From Azotobacter bryophylli (GTDB lineage Bacteria; Pseudomonadota; Gammaproteobacteria; Pseudomonadales; Pseudomonadaceae): DNA of 64,000 bases. The notes beneath the pieces were generated by a model. It ran no database searches, was not told the DNA's origin, and saw nothing but the letters and a program-made list of their open reading frames with translations. Positions within the stretch are counted from its first letter, which is position 1, and each line of letters begins with the position of its first letter. Below are positions 50,856 to 60,232 of the stretch, one piece after another. The translations under genes and the position numbers were made by a program. The stretch spans positions 71,981-135,980 of the forward strand of contig NZ_JBHRSJ010000019.1 in the NCBI RefSeq assembly GCF_042643485.1, given 5' to 3'.

Positions 50856-51137
50856 TTACCATTTGAAAATTTGCCAGGAGGGAATCAGCATGTCCGGCTG
50901 GTCCGAGCGGACGAACGGGGCGTCGCTGCCGTCGGCGCGTACCAGGAAGTAGGGCTTGCCATACTTCGGGATGACCTTGATGGCGTAGAGAAAGCCATTG
51001 ACACGGTACTCCTGGATGGTTTTGTCACCCTCCTTGCGGATCACCACATCCGGCTCTGCTTTCTCGTCCTGGGCGAAGGCACCGACCGTACCGGCCGCCA
51101 GCAGACTGGCCAGTAGCAGGCGAGGGAGTGTGCGCAT
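50856..51137 (-). CDS. DUF2782 exported protein
   Basis: A 93-residue periplasmic protein with a signal peptide (MRTLPRLLLASLLAAGTVGAFA). The family core is DVVIRKEGDKTIQEYRVNGFLYAIKVIP and the end is RSDQPDMLIPSWQIFKW. It is the counterpart of PA5494, which lies between thrB and polA in P. aeruginosa. The thrB start is 15 bases downstream, so they are co-transcribed. Function unknown. Confidence 0.88.
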   Translation of the reverse strand: MRTLPRLLLASLLAAGTVGAFAQDEKAEPDVVIRKEGDKTIQEYRVNGFLYAIKVIPKYGKPYFLVRADGSDAPFVRSDQPDMLIPSWQIFKW

Positions 51138-51212
51138 GTTAACCTTGTCCTTTTGTTGTCAATGGTCCCCACATTCTAGCGTCGGACCCGCGGAAAAGGT
51201 TGATTCTTCATC

Positions 51213-53951
51213 ATGAGCCAGACTCCCCTCGTCCTGGTGGACGGTTCCTCGTACCTGTATCGCGCCTTCCACGCGCTGCCGCCGCTGACCACTTCCTCGG
51301 GGATGCCCACCGGCGCGGTCAAGGGCGTGCTGAACATGCTCCTGGCGCTGCGCCGGCAGTATCCGGACAGCCCCTTCGCGGTGGTCTTCGACGCCAAGGG
51401 GCCGACCTTCCGCGACGAGCTGTTCGAGCACTACAAGTCGCACCGCCCGCCGATGCCGGACGACCTGCGGGTGCAGATCGAACCGCTGCACGCCAGCGTC
51501 CGCGCCCTCGGCCTGCCGCTCCTGTGCGTCGAGGGGGTGGAGGCCGACGACGTGATCGGCACCCTGGCCCGCCAGTGCGCGGCGCTGGGCCGCGACGTGG
51601 TGATCTCCACCGGCGACAAGGACATGGCCCAGCTGGTCTGCCCGCACGTCAGCCTGGTCAACACCATGACCGGCAGCAGCCTGGACGTGGCCGGGGTGAA
51701 GGAGAAGTTCGGCGTCGGCCCGGAGCTGATCATCGACTTCCTCGCCCTGATGGGCGACAAGGTGGACAACATTCCCGGCGTGCCCGGAGTCGGCGAGAAG
51801 ACCGCCTGCGGCCTGCTCAACGGCATCGCCGGCGGTCTCCAGGGGGTCTACGGGCACCTGGAGCAGGTGGCCGGCCTGGCGATCCGCGGCGCCAAGTCGC
51901 TGGCGGCCAAGCTGGAGGAGCACAAGGAGGCGGCCTTCCTGTCCTACGAGCTGGCGACCATCAAGACCGACGTGCCGCTGAACATCGAGGTGGACGCCCT
52001 GCATCCCGGCGAGGCGGACCGCGAGGCGCTGATCGAGCTGTACCGCCAGCTGGAGTTCCGCAGCTGGCTGGACGAGCTGCTGCGCGAGGCCAGGCAGTCC
52101 GGCGAGGTCGTCGCCACGGCCGAAGCGGTCGCCATCCCGGAGTCCCGCTACGAGACGGTGCTCGACGAAGCGCGCTTCGCGGCCTGGCTGGAGAAGCTGG
52201 AGCAGGCCGAGCTGATCGCCTTCGATACCGAGACCACCAGCCTGGACGCCCAGCAGGCGGAGCTGGTCGGGCTGTCCTTCGCCGTCGTTCCCCACGAGGC
52301 CGCCTACATCCCGGTGGCCCACTCCTACATGGGCGTGCCCGAGCAGCTCGACCGCGAGCGGGTGCTGGCGGCGCTCAAGCCGATCCTGGAGGATGCGGCC
52401 CGGGCCAAGGTCGGCCAGCACGCCAAGTACGACATGAACGTGCTGGCGCACTATGGCATCGAGGTGCGCGGCGTGGCCTACGACACCATGCTCGAATCCT
52501 ACGTGCTGGATTCCACCGCGACCCGTCACGACATGGATAGCCTGGCGCTGAAATACCTCGGCCACGGCACCATCCGTTTCGAGGACATCGCCGGCAAGGG
52601 CGCCAAGCAGCTGACCTTCGACCAGATCGCCCTGGAGCAGGCCGGCCCCTACGCCGCCGAGGACGCCGACGTGACCCTGCGCCTGCACCAGTGCCTGTGG
52701 CCGAAGCTGGAGGAGGTGCCGGGGCTGACCCGTGTGCTGACCGAGATCGAGATGCCGCTGGTGCCGGTGCTGGCGCACATCGAGCGCAACGGCGCGCTGG
52801 TCGACGCCAAACTGCTCGGCGAGCAGAGCGTCGAGCTGGGCGAGAAGATGCAGCAGCTCGAGCGCCAGGCCTTCGAGCTGGCCGGCGAGGAGTTCAACCT
52901 CGCCTCGCCCAAGCAGCTCGGTGCCATCCTCTATGACAAGCTCGGCCTGCCGATTCGGTCGAAGACCGCCAAGGGCCAGGCCTCCACCGCCGAGAGCGTG
53001 CTCGCCGAGCTGGCCGAGGAGGGCTATGCGCTGCCGCAGGTGCTGATGGACTACCGCAGCGTCAGCAAGCTGAAGAGCACCTACACCGACAAGCTGCCGC
53101 AGCAGATCAACCCGCGCACCGGGCGCATCCACACCTCCTACCACCAGGCGGTGACCGCCACCGGCCGGCTGTCCTCCAGCGACCCGAACCTGCAGAACAT
53201 CCCGATCCGCACCGCCGAGGGCCGGCGCATCCGTCAGGCCTTCGTCGCGGCGCCGGGCTACAAGCTGCTGGCCGCCGACTACTCGCAGATCGAGCTGCGC
53301 ATCATGGCTCATCTGGCCCAGGACGAAGGCCTTCTGCACGCCTTCCGGAACGACCTGGATGTGCACCGGGCCACCGCCGCCGAAGTCTTCGGCCTGGCCC
53401 CGGAGGAGGTCAGCGGCGAGCAGCGCCGCCGCGCCAAGGCCATCAACTTCGGCCTGATCTACGGCATGAGCGCCTTCGGCCTGGCCAAGCAGATCGGCGT
53501 CGAGCGCAAGGAGGCGCAGGCCTACATCGACCGCTACTTCGCCCGCTACCCCGGCGTGCTCGCCTACATGGAGCGCACCCGCGAGCAGGCCGGCGAGCAG
53601 GGCTACGTCGAGACCCTGTTCGGCCGTCGCCTGTACCTGCCGGAGATCCGCTCGAAGAACGGCGCCATGCGCAAGGCCGCCGAGCGCACCGCGATCAACG
53701 CGCCGATGCAGGGCACCGCGGCGGACATCATGAAACGCGCCATGGTGGCGGTGGACGCCTGGCTGCAGGAGAGCGGCGCGGACGCCCGGGTGATCCTGCA
53801 GGTGCACGACGAACTGGTGCTGGAGGTGCGCGAGGACCAGATCGAGCGGGTGCGCGAGGCCGTCTGCCCGCTGATGAGCACCGCTGCCGAGCTGGCGGTG
53901 CCGCTGGTGGTGGAGGCGGGCGTCGGCGCCAATTGGGACGAGGCGCACTGA
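51213..53951 (+). CDS. polA: DNA polymerase I
   Basis: A 912-residue polymerase with all three domains. The 5'-3' nuclease (1-290) has VDGSSYLYRAFHALP and the GVEADDVIGTLARQ metal site. The 3'-5' exonuclease (about 310-510) has the intact FDTETTS motif, so proofreading is expected. The polymerase domain has TGRLSSSDPNLQNIPIRT, DYSQIELRIMAHLAQ and VHDELVLEV. A GC stem (53976-53996) lies 25 bases after the stop. The sRNA gene ersA follows on the same strand, as in P. aeruginosa. Confidence 0.96.
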   Translation: MSQTPLVLVDGSSYLYRAFHALPPLTTSSGMPTGAVKGVLNMLLALRRQYPDSPFAVVFDAKGPTFRDELFEHYKSHRPPMPDDLRVQIEPLHASVRALGLPLLCVEGVEADDVIGTLARQCAALGRDVVISTGDKDMAQLVCPHVSLVNTMTGSSLDVAGVKEKFGVGPELIIDFLALMGDKVDNIPGVPGVGEKTACGLLNGIAGGLQGVYGHLEQVAGLAIRGAKSLAAKLEEHKEAAFLSYELATIKTDVPLNIEVDALHPGEADREALIELYRQLEFRSWLDELLREARQSGEVVATAEAVAIPESRYETVLDEARFAAWLEKLEQAELIAFDTETTSLDAQQAELVGLSFAVVPHEAAYIPVAHSYMGVPEQLDRERVLAALKPILEDAARAKVGQHAKYDMNVLAHYGIEVRGVAYDTMLESYVLDSTATRHDMDSLALKYLGHGTIRFEDIAGKGAKQLTFDQIALEQAGPYAAEDADVTLRLHQCLWPKLEEVPGLTRVLTEIEMPLVPVLAHIERNGALVDAKLLGEQSVELGEKMQQLERQAFELAGEEFNLASPKQLGAILYDKLGLPIRSKTAKGQASTAESVLAELAEEGYALPQVLMDYRSVSKLKSTYTDKLPQQINPRTGRIHTSYHQAVTATGRLSSSDPNLQNIPIRTAEGRRIRQAFVAAPGYKLLAADYSQIELRIMAHLAQDEGLLHAFRNDLDVHRATAAEVFGLAPEEVSGEQRRRAKAINFGLIYGMSAFGLAKQIGVERKEAQAYIDRYFARYPGVLAYMERTREQAGEQGYVETLFGRRLYLPEIRSKNGAMRKAAERTAINAPMQGTAADIMKRAMVAVDAWLQESGADARVILQVHDELVLEVREDQIERVREAVCPLMSTAAELAVPLVVEAGVGANWDEAH

Positions 53952-54047
53952 CCCAGCGGACTCAGGAAGACCGGGGCCGACGCTGCCATCGTCGGCTTCC
54001 CGGCGGAAAAAACTGACATGGCGGGACATTTTTTTTCCGATCGTTCG
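53952..54047. other. polA 3' region
   Basis: Contains a 7-bp stem GCCGACG...CGTCGGC (53976-53996) that may end polA transcription, followed by an A/T-rich stretch that leads into the ErsA promoter. No gene seen. Confidence 0.5.
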
Positions 54048-54075
54048 GAACTTCTGGTTCGACCGTACAGTCAGA
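54048..54075 (+). promoter_or_regulatory. AlgU (sigma-22/RpoE) type promoter of ersA
   Basis: GAACTT (54048-54053) and TCAGA (54071-54075) are separated by 17 bases, the AlgU/RpoE pattern. In P. aeruginosa ErsA is AlgU-dependent, so the match and position are consistent. Confidence 0.85.
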
Positions 54076-54081
54076 GTTCGT

Positions 54082-54211
54082 ACGATTGGCTGAAAGGCCT
54101 TTCGATGCTCCTTGTTGTGTTAAGTGTTGGCAGATACTCGGATCCCGCCCTAGAGATCCGAACTTGGACCCCGGACTTCATCCTCCCCCATACGAAGTCC
54201 GGGGTTTTTTT
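54082..54211 (+). ncRNA. ersA: ErsA small RNA
   Basis: A transcript of about 130 bases from an AlgU-type promoter to an intrinsic terminator, downstream of polA. This is the same place, size and architecture as P. aeruginosa ErsA (about 132 nt), the counterpart of Spot 42. ErsA is an Hfq-binding riboregulator that base-pairs with algC and oprD mRNAs and links envelope stress to exopolysaccharide and biofilm. In Azotobacter it would connect AlgU to alginate, a key matrix polymer. The usual downstream gene (engB/yihA in P. aeruginosa) is not here; the next gene is the U32 peptidase family. Confidence 0.85.
54168..54211 (+). terminator. Intrinsic terminator of ErsA
   Basis: ACCCCGGACTTC (54168-54179) pairs perfectly with GAAGTCCGGGGT (54194-54205) and is followed by a run of seven T (54205-54211), a textbook rho-independent terminator. 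Confidence 0.95.
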
Positions 54212-54319
54212 CGTCTGCGATACGGGCTTCCCGTCCCATTTCCGCCCGGGCGATTGCCCTGACGGTAAAGCACAGTAGAATTCCCCGCTCTTTTCGCTAC
54301 CCCTGCGAGTCGCCGCGCC

Positions 54320-55681
54320 ATGACTGCTCCTGCCTTCCGTCCCGAACTCCTGTCGCCCGCCGGCACCCTCAAGTCCATGCGCTACGCCTTCGCCTACGGG
54401 GCCGACGCCGTCTACGCCGGGCAGCCGCGCTACAGCCTGCGGGTACGCAACAACGAGTTCGACCACGCCCACCTGGCGCTCGGCATCGACGAGGCCCATG
54501 CCCAGGGCAAGCAGTTCTACGTGGTGGTCAACATCGCGCCGCACAACGCCAAGCTGAAGACCTTTCTCAAGGACCTGCAGCCGGTGATCGACATGGGGCC
54601 GGATGCGCTGATCATGTCCGACCCGGGGCTGATCATGATGGTGCGCGAGCACTTCCCCGAGATGGCCGTGCACCTCTCGGTACAGGCCAACGCGGTGAAC
54701 TGGGCCAGCGTCGAGTTCTGGCGCCGCCAGGGGCTGACCCGGGCGATCCTCTCCCGCGAGCTGTCGCTGGAGGAGATCGGCGAGATCCGCGAGCAGGTGC
54801 CGGGCATGGAACTCGAAGTGTTCGTCCACGGCGCCCTGTGCATGGCCTACTCCGGCCGCTGCCTGCTGTCCGGCTACATCAACAAGCGCGACCCCAACCA
54901 GGGAACCTGCACCAACGCTTGCCGCTGGGAATACAAGGCCCACGAGGGCAAGGAAGACGAGCTGGGCAACATCGTCCAGCAGTACCAGCCGATCCCGGTG
55001 CAGCAGATCGAGCCGACCCTGGGCGCGGGCAGCCCCACCGACCAGGTGTTCCTGCTCGAGGAGGCCAACCGGCCGGGCGAACTGATGGAGGCCTTCGAGG
55101 ACGAGCACGGCACCTACATCATGAACTCCAAGGACCTGCGCGCCGTGCAGCACGTGGAGCGGCTGGTGAAGATGGGCGTGCATTCGCTGAAGATCGAGGG
55201 CCGCACCAAGAGCCACTACTACGTGGCGCGCACCGCCCAGGTCTACCGCAAGGCGATCGACGACGCGGTGGCCGGCCGGCCGTTCGACCGGTCGCTGATG
55301 GATACCCTGGAGTCCCTGGCCCACCGCGGCTATACCGAGGGCTTCCTGCGCCGCCACGTGCACGACGAATACCAGAACTACGAGCATGGCTATTCGGTTT
55401 CCGAGCGCCAGCAGTTCGTCGGCGAGCTGACCGGCGAGCGTCGTGGCGACCTGGCCGAGGTGCGGGTGAAGAACCGCTTCGCGGTCGGCGACCGCCTGGA
55501 GCTGATGACGCCCCAGGGCAACCTGAACTTCCGCCTGGAGACCCTGGAGAAGAAGCACGGCGAGCGCACCGAGGTGGCGCCCGGCGACGGTCACGTCCTC
55601 TACCTGCCGGTGCCGGAAGGGGTGAACCTGGACTACGCCCTGCTGATGCGCGAGCTGGACGGCGCCACCACCCGCGGCTGA
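54320..55681 (+). CDS. trhP: U32 peptidase-family tRNA hydroxylation protein TrhP (YegQ)
   Basis: A 453-residue member of the U32 family. These YegQ/TrhP proteins use prephenate in 5-hydroxyuridine formation at tRNA position 34 and are not proteases as once thought. PELLSPAGTLKSMRYAFAYGADAVYAGQP is the N-terminal signature. FVHGALCMAYSGRCLLSGYIN with the C-x6-C and later NQGTCTNACRW give the conserved iron-sulfur/metal cysteines. KSHYYVARTAQVYRKAIDDA follows. It lies 108 bases after ErsA and is convergent with the GGDEF/EAL gene. Confidence 0.9.
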   Translation: MTAPAFRPELLSPAGTLKSMRYAFAYGADAVYAGQPRYSLRVRNNEFDHAHLALGIDEAHAQGKQFYVVVNIAPHNAKLKTFLKDLQPVIDMGPDALIMSDPGLIMMVREHFPEMAVHLSVQANAVNWASVEFWRRQGLTRAILSRELSLEEIGEIREQVPGMELEVFVHGALCMAYSGRCLLSGYINKRDPNQGTCTNACRWEYKAHEGKEDELGNIVQQYQPIPVQQIEPTLGAGSPTDQVFLLEEANRPGELMEAFEDEHGTYIMNSKDLRAVQHVERLVKMGVHSLKIEGRTKSHYYVARTAQVYRKAIDDAVAGRPFDRSLMDTLESLAHRGYTEGFLRRHVHDEYQNYEHGYSVSERQQFVGELTGERRGDLAEVRVKNRFAVGDRLELMTPQGNLNFRLETLEKKHGERTEVAPGDGHVLYLPVPEGVNLDYALLMRELDGATTRG

Positions 55682-55692
55682 GCGTCCGCCGC

Positions 55693-57852
55693 TCAGGCGA
55701 CCGGGCTGGCCTCCCGGCTGCGCAACAGGTCGGCGAAGGCCGAGGCCTCCACCGGGCGGCTAATCAGGTAGCCCTGGATCTCGTCGCAGCCGTGGTCGCG
55801 CAGGAACTCCAGCTGCGCCTGCTGCTCGACGCCCTCGGCCACCACCTCCAGGCCCAGGCTGTGGACCATGGCGATGATCGCCCGGATGATCGCCGCATCG
55901 CCGCCCTTGCCCGAGCCGTCCAGCGCCCGGATGAAGGTCTGGTCGATCTTCACCACGTTCACCGGCAGGTGCTTGAGGTAGGCGAGGGACGAGTAGCCGG
56001 TACCGAAATCGTCGATCGCCAGGCGCACGCCCAGCCCGCGCAGCTGCAGCAGCAGCTCCTTCAGTTCCTCGATGTTGTCCGACAGCTGGCTTTCGGTCAG
56101 CTCCAGCTCCAGCTGGTGCGCCGGCAGGCCGGTTTCTTCCAGCACCGTGGCGACCTGGGCGGCGAAATCGCGCTCGCGCAGCTGCTGCATGGAGATGTTC
56201 ACCGAGATGCACAGCTCGCCGAGCCCGGCCTGCTGCCAGGCGAGCACCTGGGTGCAGGCGCGGCGCAGGACGAACGCGCCGATGGCGCGGATCTGCCCGG
56301 TTTCTTCGGCGAGGGGAATGAATTCGGCCGGGGAAACCAGACCGAGCTGCGGGTGGCGCCAGCGCACCAGGGCTTCGGCGCCCTGCAGGCGGTTCTCGGA
56401 AAGGCCCAGGCGGGGCTGGTAGAACACCTCCAGATGGCCCTGCTCGAGCGCCTTGTCCAGCTGCGCCTCGAGCAGCAGGCGCTCGTGGCTGCTGTTCTGC
56501 AGACCTTCGCGCCAGAATTGCACGGTGTTGCCGCCGAACTGCTTGGCATGGCGCATGGCCATGCTCGCCTGGCTGAGCAGCCGGGCCGGATCGCCGTCCG
56601 CCACCGACAGCAGGCCGATGCCTAGGGAAGCGCTGACCACCACCTCGTGCTCGCCGATCTGCACGCTGTGGCGCAGCACTGCCAGCAGGCGGCGGGCCAA
56701 CGAATCGAGTTCCTCCGGGCAACCGCATTCGAGGAGGACGGAGAACTGGTCCTCGGCGACCCGGGCGATGGTGTCGGCCTGACGCAGGCTGCTGCTCAGG
56801 CGGTGGGACAGCTCGCAGAGGATCTCGTCGGCCAGGCGATGGCCGAGGCTGTCGTTGATCAGCTTGAAGCGATCCAGGTCGATGTGCAGCAGGGCCAGTT
56901 CCTCGCTCCGCTGACGCGGCTGGCGGGCGAGTTCCTCCAGGCGCTGCAGCAGCTGATTGCGGTTGGCCAGCCCGGTCAGCGGATCGTGGCTGGTCAGATA
57001 GAGCCGCTTGGCTTCCTCCTCGCGCCGCGCCCGTTCGCTGGCGCCGAGCGCCCGGGTCCGCTCGGTGACGCGCTCCTCCAGCGCCAGCTGGGCGGCGCGC
57101 AGCTCCTCCTCGACACGCTGGCGCTGGCGGACCTCGTTGGCCAGCTCGTCGTTCAGCCGCACGGTGGCATGCCAGGCCTGCTCCTCGAACTCCAGCAGCG
57201 ATTGTTGCTGGAAGGTGCTGAGGAGGTTGCGCCGCTCGGTCCGGTTGATCTGCCAGCCGGTGAGCAGCAGCGCGGCGAGCAGGACCAGGCTGAAGATCCC
57301 CCAGGCCTGCAGGCGGTCGTACCCTTCGGTGAGCAGATAGAGGCCGACCGGCAGCAGGGAGGGCAGGATGAAGGCGAGGAAGGCCCGCAGGCTGACGGCA
57401 TAGGCCACGCTGGCACAGATGGTCACCGCCGTCAGCAGGCCGTAGAGCAGCGCCCTCTGGGGGGACTCGGCCTGCGGCAGGAAGACGATGCCGAGCAGGC
57501 TCAGGGTCGCGCCCGAGGCCAGGGCTCCCAGCAGGAACAGCTGCCGCCAGCGGGGTTCGGCCTGCCGCGTGGCCGGGGAGCGCAGGAAGCTGACGATCTG
57601 CCACAGGCTCAGGCCGATCAGCAGGAGCAGCCAGGCCAGTACGACCACCAGTACCTGTGGGTCGTGCTGGCTCCGGAACAGGGCCACGCCGCACAGGCCG
57701 CCGACCAGCGTAAGCAGGGTGGGCAGGATCGAGCCGTGATACAGCCGGCGGTTCAGCGCCGCCTCGATTTGTTCTCCGTAGCGTTTGTATATCGCTTCCG
57801 GTTCCAGCGCCGGCGGGGTGACATCGGGCGAGAAGAGAAAATGCATGGCCAA
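55693..57852 (-). CDS. Membrane GGDEF/EAL cyclic-di-GMP protein
   Basis: A 719-residue membrane protein (start at 57850-57852, or the internal ATG at 57844-57846). About six hydrophobic segments (residues 40-210) are followed by a coiled coil and a GGDEF domain (about 270-440). Its signature is degenerate (AEDQF instead of GGDEF), although SHDPLTGLANRNQLLQRL and HIDLDRFKLINDSLGH are retained. A C-terminal EAL domain (about 450-700) is intact: GAEALVRWRHPQLG, ELTESQL, IDDFGTGYSSLAYLK, VKIDQTFIRAL and VVAEGVEQ. It is therefore likely a phosphodiesterase of c-di-GMP with a regulatory GGDEF. It converges with trhP. Confidence 0.88.
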   Translation of the reverse strand: MAMHFLFSPDVTPPALEPEAIYKRYGEQIEAALNRRLYHGSILPTLLTLVGGLCGVALFRSQHDPQVLVVVLAWLLLLIGLSLWQIVSFLRSPATRQAEPRWRQLFLLGALASGATLSLLGIVFLPQAESPQRALLYGLLTAVTICASVAYAVSLRAFLAFILPSLLPVGLYLLTEGYDRLQAWGIFSLVLLAALLLTGWQINRTERRNLLSTFQQQSLLEFEEQAWHATVRLNDELANEVRQRQRVEEELRAAQLALEERVTERTRALGASERARREEEAKRLYLTSHDPLTGLANRNQLLQRLEELARQPRQRSEELALLHIDLDRFKLINDSLGHRLADEILCELSHRLSSSLRQADTIARVAEDQFSVLLECGCPEELDSLARRLLAVLRHSVQIGEHEVVVSASLGIGLLSVADGDPARLLSQASMAMRHAKQFGGNTVQFWREGLQNSSHERLLLEAQLDKALEQGHLEVFYQPRLGLSENRLQGAEALVRWRHPQLGLVSPAEFIPLAEETGQIRAIGAFVLRRACTQVLAWQQAGLGELCISVNISMQQLRERDFAAQVATVLEETGLPAHQLELELTESQLSDNIEELKELLLQLRGLGVRLAIDDFGTGYSSLAYLKHLPVNVVKIDQTFIRALDGSGKGGDAAIIRAIIAMVHSLGLEVVAEGVEQQAQLEFLRDHGCDEIQGYLISRPVEASAFADLLRSREASPVA

Positions 57853-57964
57853 CGTTTCCCTGTACTGTCCCTGATTGCGATAACCCGGCGCCTCCCTCGG
57901 CTTTCCAGCCTGCCCGGCAGTACGGAGTTTGCCCCGTCTTCGCAGCGGTCGCTAGAATGGTCTG

Positions 57965-60148
57965 ATGCATGAAGACCTCTCTTTTCTCCTGAATAACCTC
58001 AACGATGCCCAGCGCCAGGCCGTGACCGCGCCCCTCGGTCGCCAGCTGGTGCTGGCCGGCGCCGGTTCGGGCAAGACCCGCGTGCTGGTGCATCGCATCG
58101 CCTGGCTGATCGAAGTGGAGAACGCCTCGCCGCATTCGATCCTCGCGGTGACCTTCACCAACAAGGCCGCCGCCGAGATGCGCGGGCGCATCGAGCAGCT
58201 GCTCGGCCTCAACCCGATGGGCATGTGGGTCGGCACCTTCCACGGTCTGGCCCACCGCCTGCTGCGCGCCCACTGGCAGGAGGCGGGCCTCAGCGAGAAC
58301 TTCCAGATCCTCGACTCCGACGATCAGCAGCGCCTGGTCAAGCGGGTGATCCGCGAGCTGGGCCTCGACGAGCAGCGCTGGCCGGCGCGCCAGTCCCAGT
58401 GGTTCATCAACGCGCAGAAGGACGAGGGCCTGCGGCCGCAGCACATCCAGGCCGGCGGCGACCTGTTCCTCTCCACCCAGCTGAAGATCTACGGCGCCTA
58501 CGAGGCCGCCTGTGCCCGTGCCGGGGTGATCGACTTCTCCGAACTGCTGTTGCGCGCCCTCGATCTGTGGCGCGACCGGCCGGGCCTGCTCGAGCACTAC
58601 CAGCGGCGCTTCCGCCACCTGCTGGTGGACGAGTTCCAGGACACCAACGCCGTGCAGTACGCCTGGCTGCGCCTGCTCGCCCAGGGCGGCGCCAGCCTGA
58701 TGGTGGTGGGCGACGACGACCAGTCGATCTACGGCTGGCGTGGGGCGAAGATCGAGAACATCCGCCAGTTCTGCGACGACTTCCCGGACGCCGAAACCAT
58801 CCGCCTGGAGCAGAATTACCGCTCCACCGCCAGCATCCTCAAGGCCGCCAACGCCCTGATCGCCAACAACCAGGGCCGCCTGGGCAAGGAGCTGTGGACC
58901 GAGGGCGGCGACGGCGAGCCGATCGGCCTGTACGCCGCCTTCAACGAGCACGACGAGGCGCGCTACGTGGTGGAGGGCATCGAGCGGGCGCTGAAGGAGG
59001 GCCTCGCGCACAGCGAGATCGCCATCCTCTACCGCTCCAACGCCCAGTCGCGGGTGCTGGAGGAGGCCCTGCTGCGGGAGAAGATTCCCTACCGCATCTA
59101 CGGCGGCCAGCGCTTCTTCGAGCGCGCCGAGATCAAGAACGCCATGGCCTACCTGCGGCTGATCCACCAGCGCCACAACGACGCGGCGCTGGAGCGGGTG
59201 ATCAACCTGCCGGCGCGCGGCATCGGTGAGAAGACCGTCGAGAGCCTGCGCGAGCTGGCGCGTCGCGAGGACCTTTCGCTGTGGGCCGCGCTGCACCAGG
59301 CGGTGGGTACCAAGGTGGTCTCCGGCCGGGCCGCCAGCGCGCTGAACGCCTTCGTCGAACTGATCGACACCCTGGCGCTGAAGGTCGAGGAGATGTCGCT
59401 GCCGCAGATGACCCAGGTGGTGATCGAGCTGTCCGGGCTGCTCGCCTACCACCGCGAGGAGAAGGGCGAGAAGGCCCAGTCCCGGGTGGAGAACCTGGAG
59501 GAGCTGGTTAGCGCCGCCCGTGCCTTCGAGAACTACGAGGACGAGGAGGCTCGGTCGCCGCTGGCCGCCTTCCTCGACCACGCCTCCCTGGAGGCCGGCG
59601 AGCAGCAGGCCGGCGACTTCGAGGACGGCGTGCAGCTGATGACCCTGCACAGCGCCAAGGGCCTGGAGTTCCCGCTGGTGTTCCTGGTCGGCATGGAGGA
59701 GGGCCTGTTCCCGCACAAGATGAGCCTGGAAGAGCCCGGTCGCCTGGAGGAGGAGCGCCGTCTGGCCTACGTCGGCATCACCCGCGCCATGCGCCGTCTG
59801 GTGGTGACCTACGCCGAGACCCGCCGGCTCTACGGCAGCGAGACCTACAACAAGGTCTCGCGTTTCGTCCGCGAGATCCCGCCGGCGCTGATCCAGGAAG
59901 TGCGCCTGTCGGGCAGCGTCAGTCGGCCCTTCGGCGCCGCTCCGCGCGCCGGCGGCCCGAGCTTCGCCGGCGTCGGCGTGCCGGAGACCCCGTTCAGCCT
60001 CGGCCAGCGCGTGCGCCATGCGCTGTTCGGCGAGGGCACCATCCTCAACTTCGAGGGCGCCGGCGCTCACGCCCGGGTGCAGGTGAACTTCGAGAGCGAA
60101 GGCAGCAAGTGGCTGATGCTCAGCTACGCCAAGCTGGAGTCGTTGTAG
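57965..60148 (+). CDS. uvrD: DNA helicase II UvrD
   Basis: A 727-residue UvrD/Rep SF1A 3'-5' helicase acting in nucleotide excision and mismatch repair. Walker A is LAGAGSGKTRVLVHR and motif Ia VTFTNKAAAEMRGRI. Motif II LLVDEFQDTNAVQYA, motif III MVVGDDDQSIYGWRGA, motif V MTLHSAKGLEFPLVFLVG and motif VI RRLAYVGITRAMRR are all intact. The C-terminal Tudor-like domain (FGEGTILNFEGAGAHARVQVNF) ends the protein. No convincing LexA box was seen upstream. Confidence 0.95.
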   Translation: MHEDLSFLLNNLNDAQRQAVTAPLGRQLVLAGAGSGKTRVLVHRIAWLIEVENASPHSILAVTFTNKAAAEMRGRIEQLLGLNPMGMWVGTFHGLAHRLLRAHWQEAGLSENFQILDSDDQQRLVKRVIRELGLDEQRWPARQSQWFINAQKDEGLRPQHIQAGGDLFLSTQLKIYGAYEAACARAGVIDFSELLLRALDLWRDRPGLLEHYQRRFRHLLVDEFQDTNAVQYAWLRLLAQGGASLMVVGDDDQSIYGWRGAKIENIRQFCDDFPDAETIRLEQNYRSTASILKAANALIANNQGRLGKELWTEGGDGEPIGLYAAFNEHDEARYVVEGIERALKEGLAHSEIAILYRSNAQSRVLEEALLREKIPYRIYGGQRFFERAEIKNAMAYLRLIHQRHNDAALERVINLPARGIGEKTVESLRELARREDLSLWAALHQAVGTKVVSGRAASALNAFVELIDTLALKVEEMSLPQMTQVVIELSGLLAYHREEKGEKAQSRVENLEELVSAARAFENYEDEEARSPLAAFLDHASLEAGEQQAGDFEDGVQLMTLHSAKGLEFPLVFLVGMEEGLFPHKMSLEEPGRLEEERRLAYVGITRAMRRLVVTYAETRRLYGSETYNKVSRFVREIPPALIQEVRLSGSVSRPFGAAPRAGGPSFAGVGVPETPFSLGQRVRHALFGEGTILNFEGAGAHARVQVNFESEGSKWLMLSYAKLESL

Positions 60149-60232
60149 CCGAAAAGCGTCGGGCGGCGCCGCTGGTCGAGGTCGCGGCGCGCCCGCCGGT
60201 CGTCGGCCATACTCAAGGCGGAGGTGAATCCG

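Noticed and set aside
54018..54278. Short protein-coding frame over the ErsA region
   Set aside because: It covers the AlgU promoter and the terminator, with no ribosome binding site, so the sRNA interpretation is far better.
57853..57964. LexA box upstream of uvrD
   Set aside because: A CTGTACTGTCCCTG stretch looks similar but does not fit CTG-N10-CAG.
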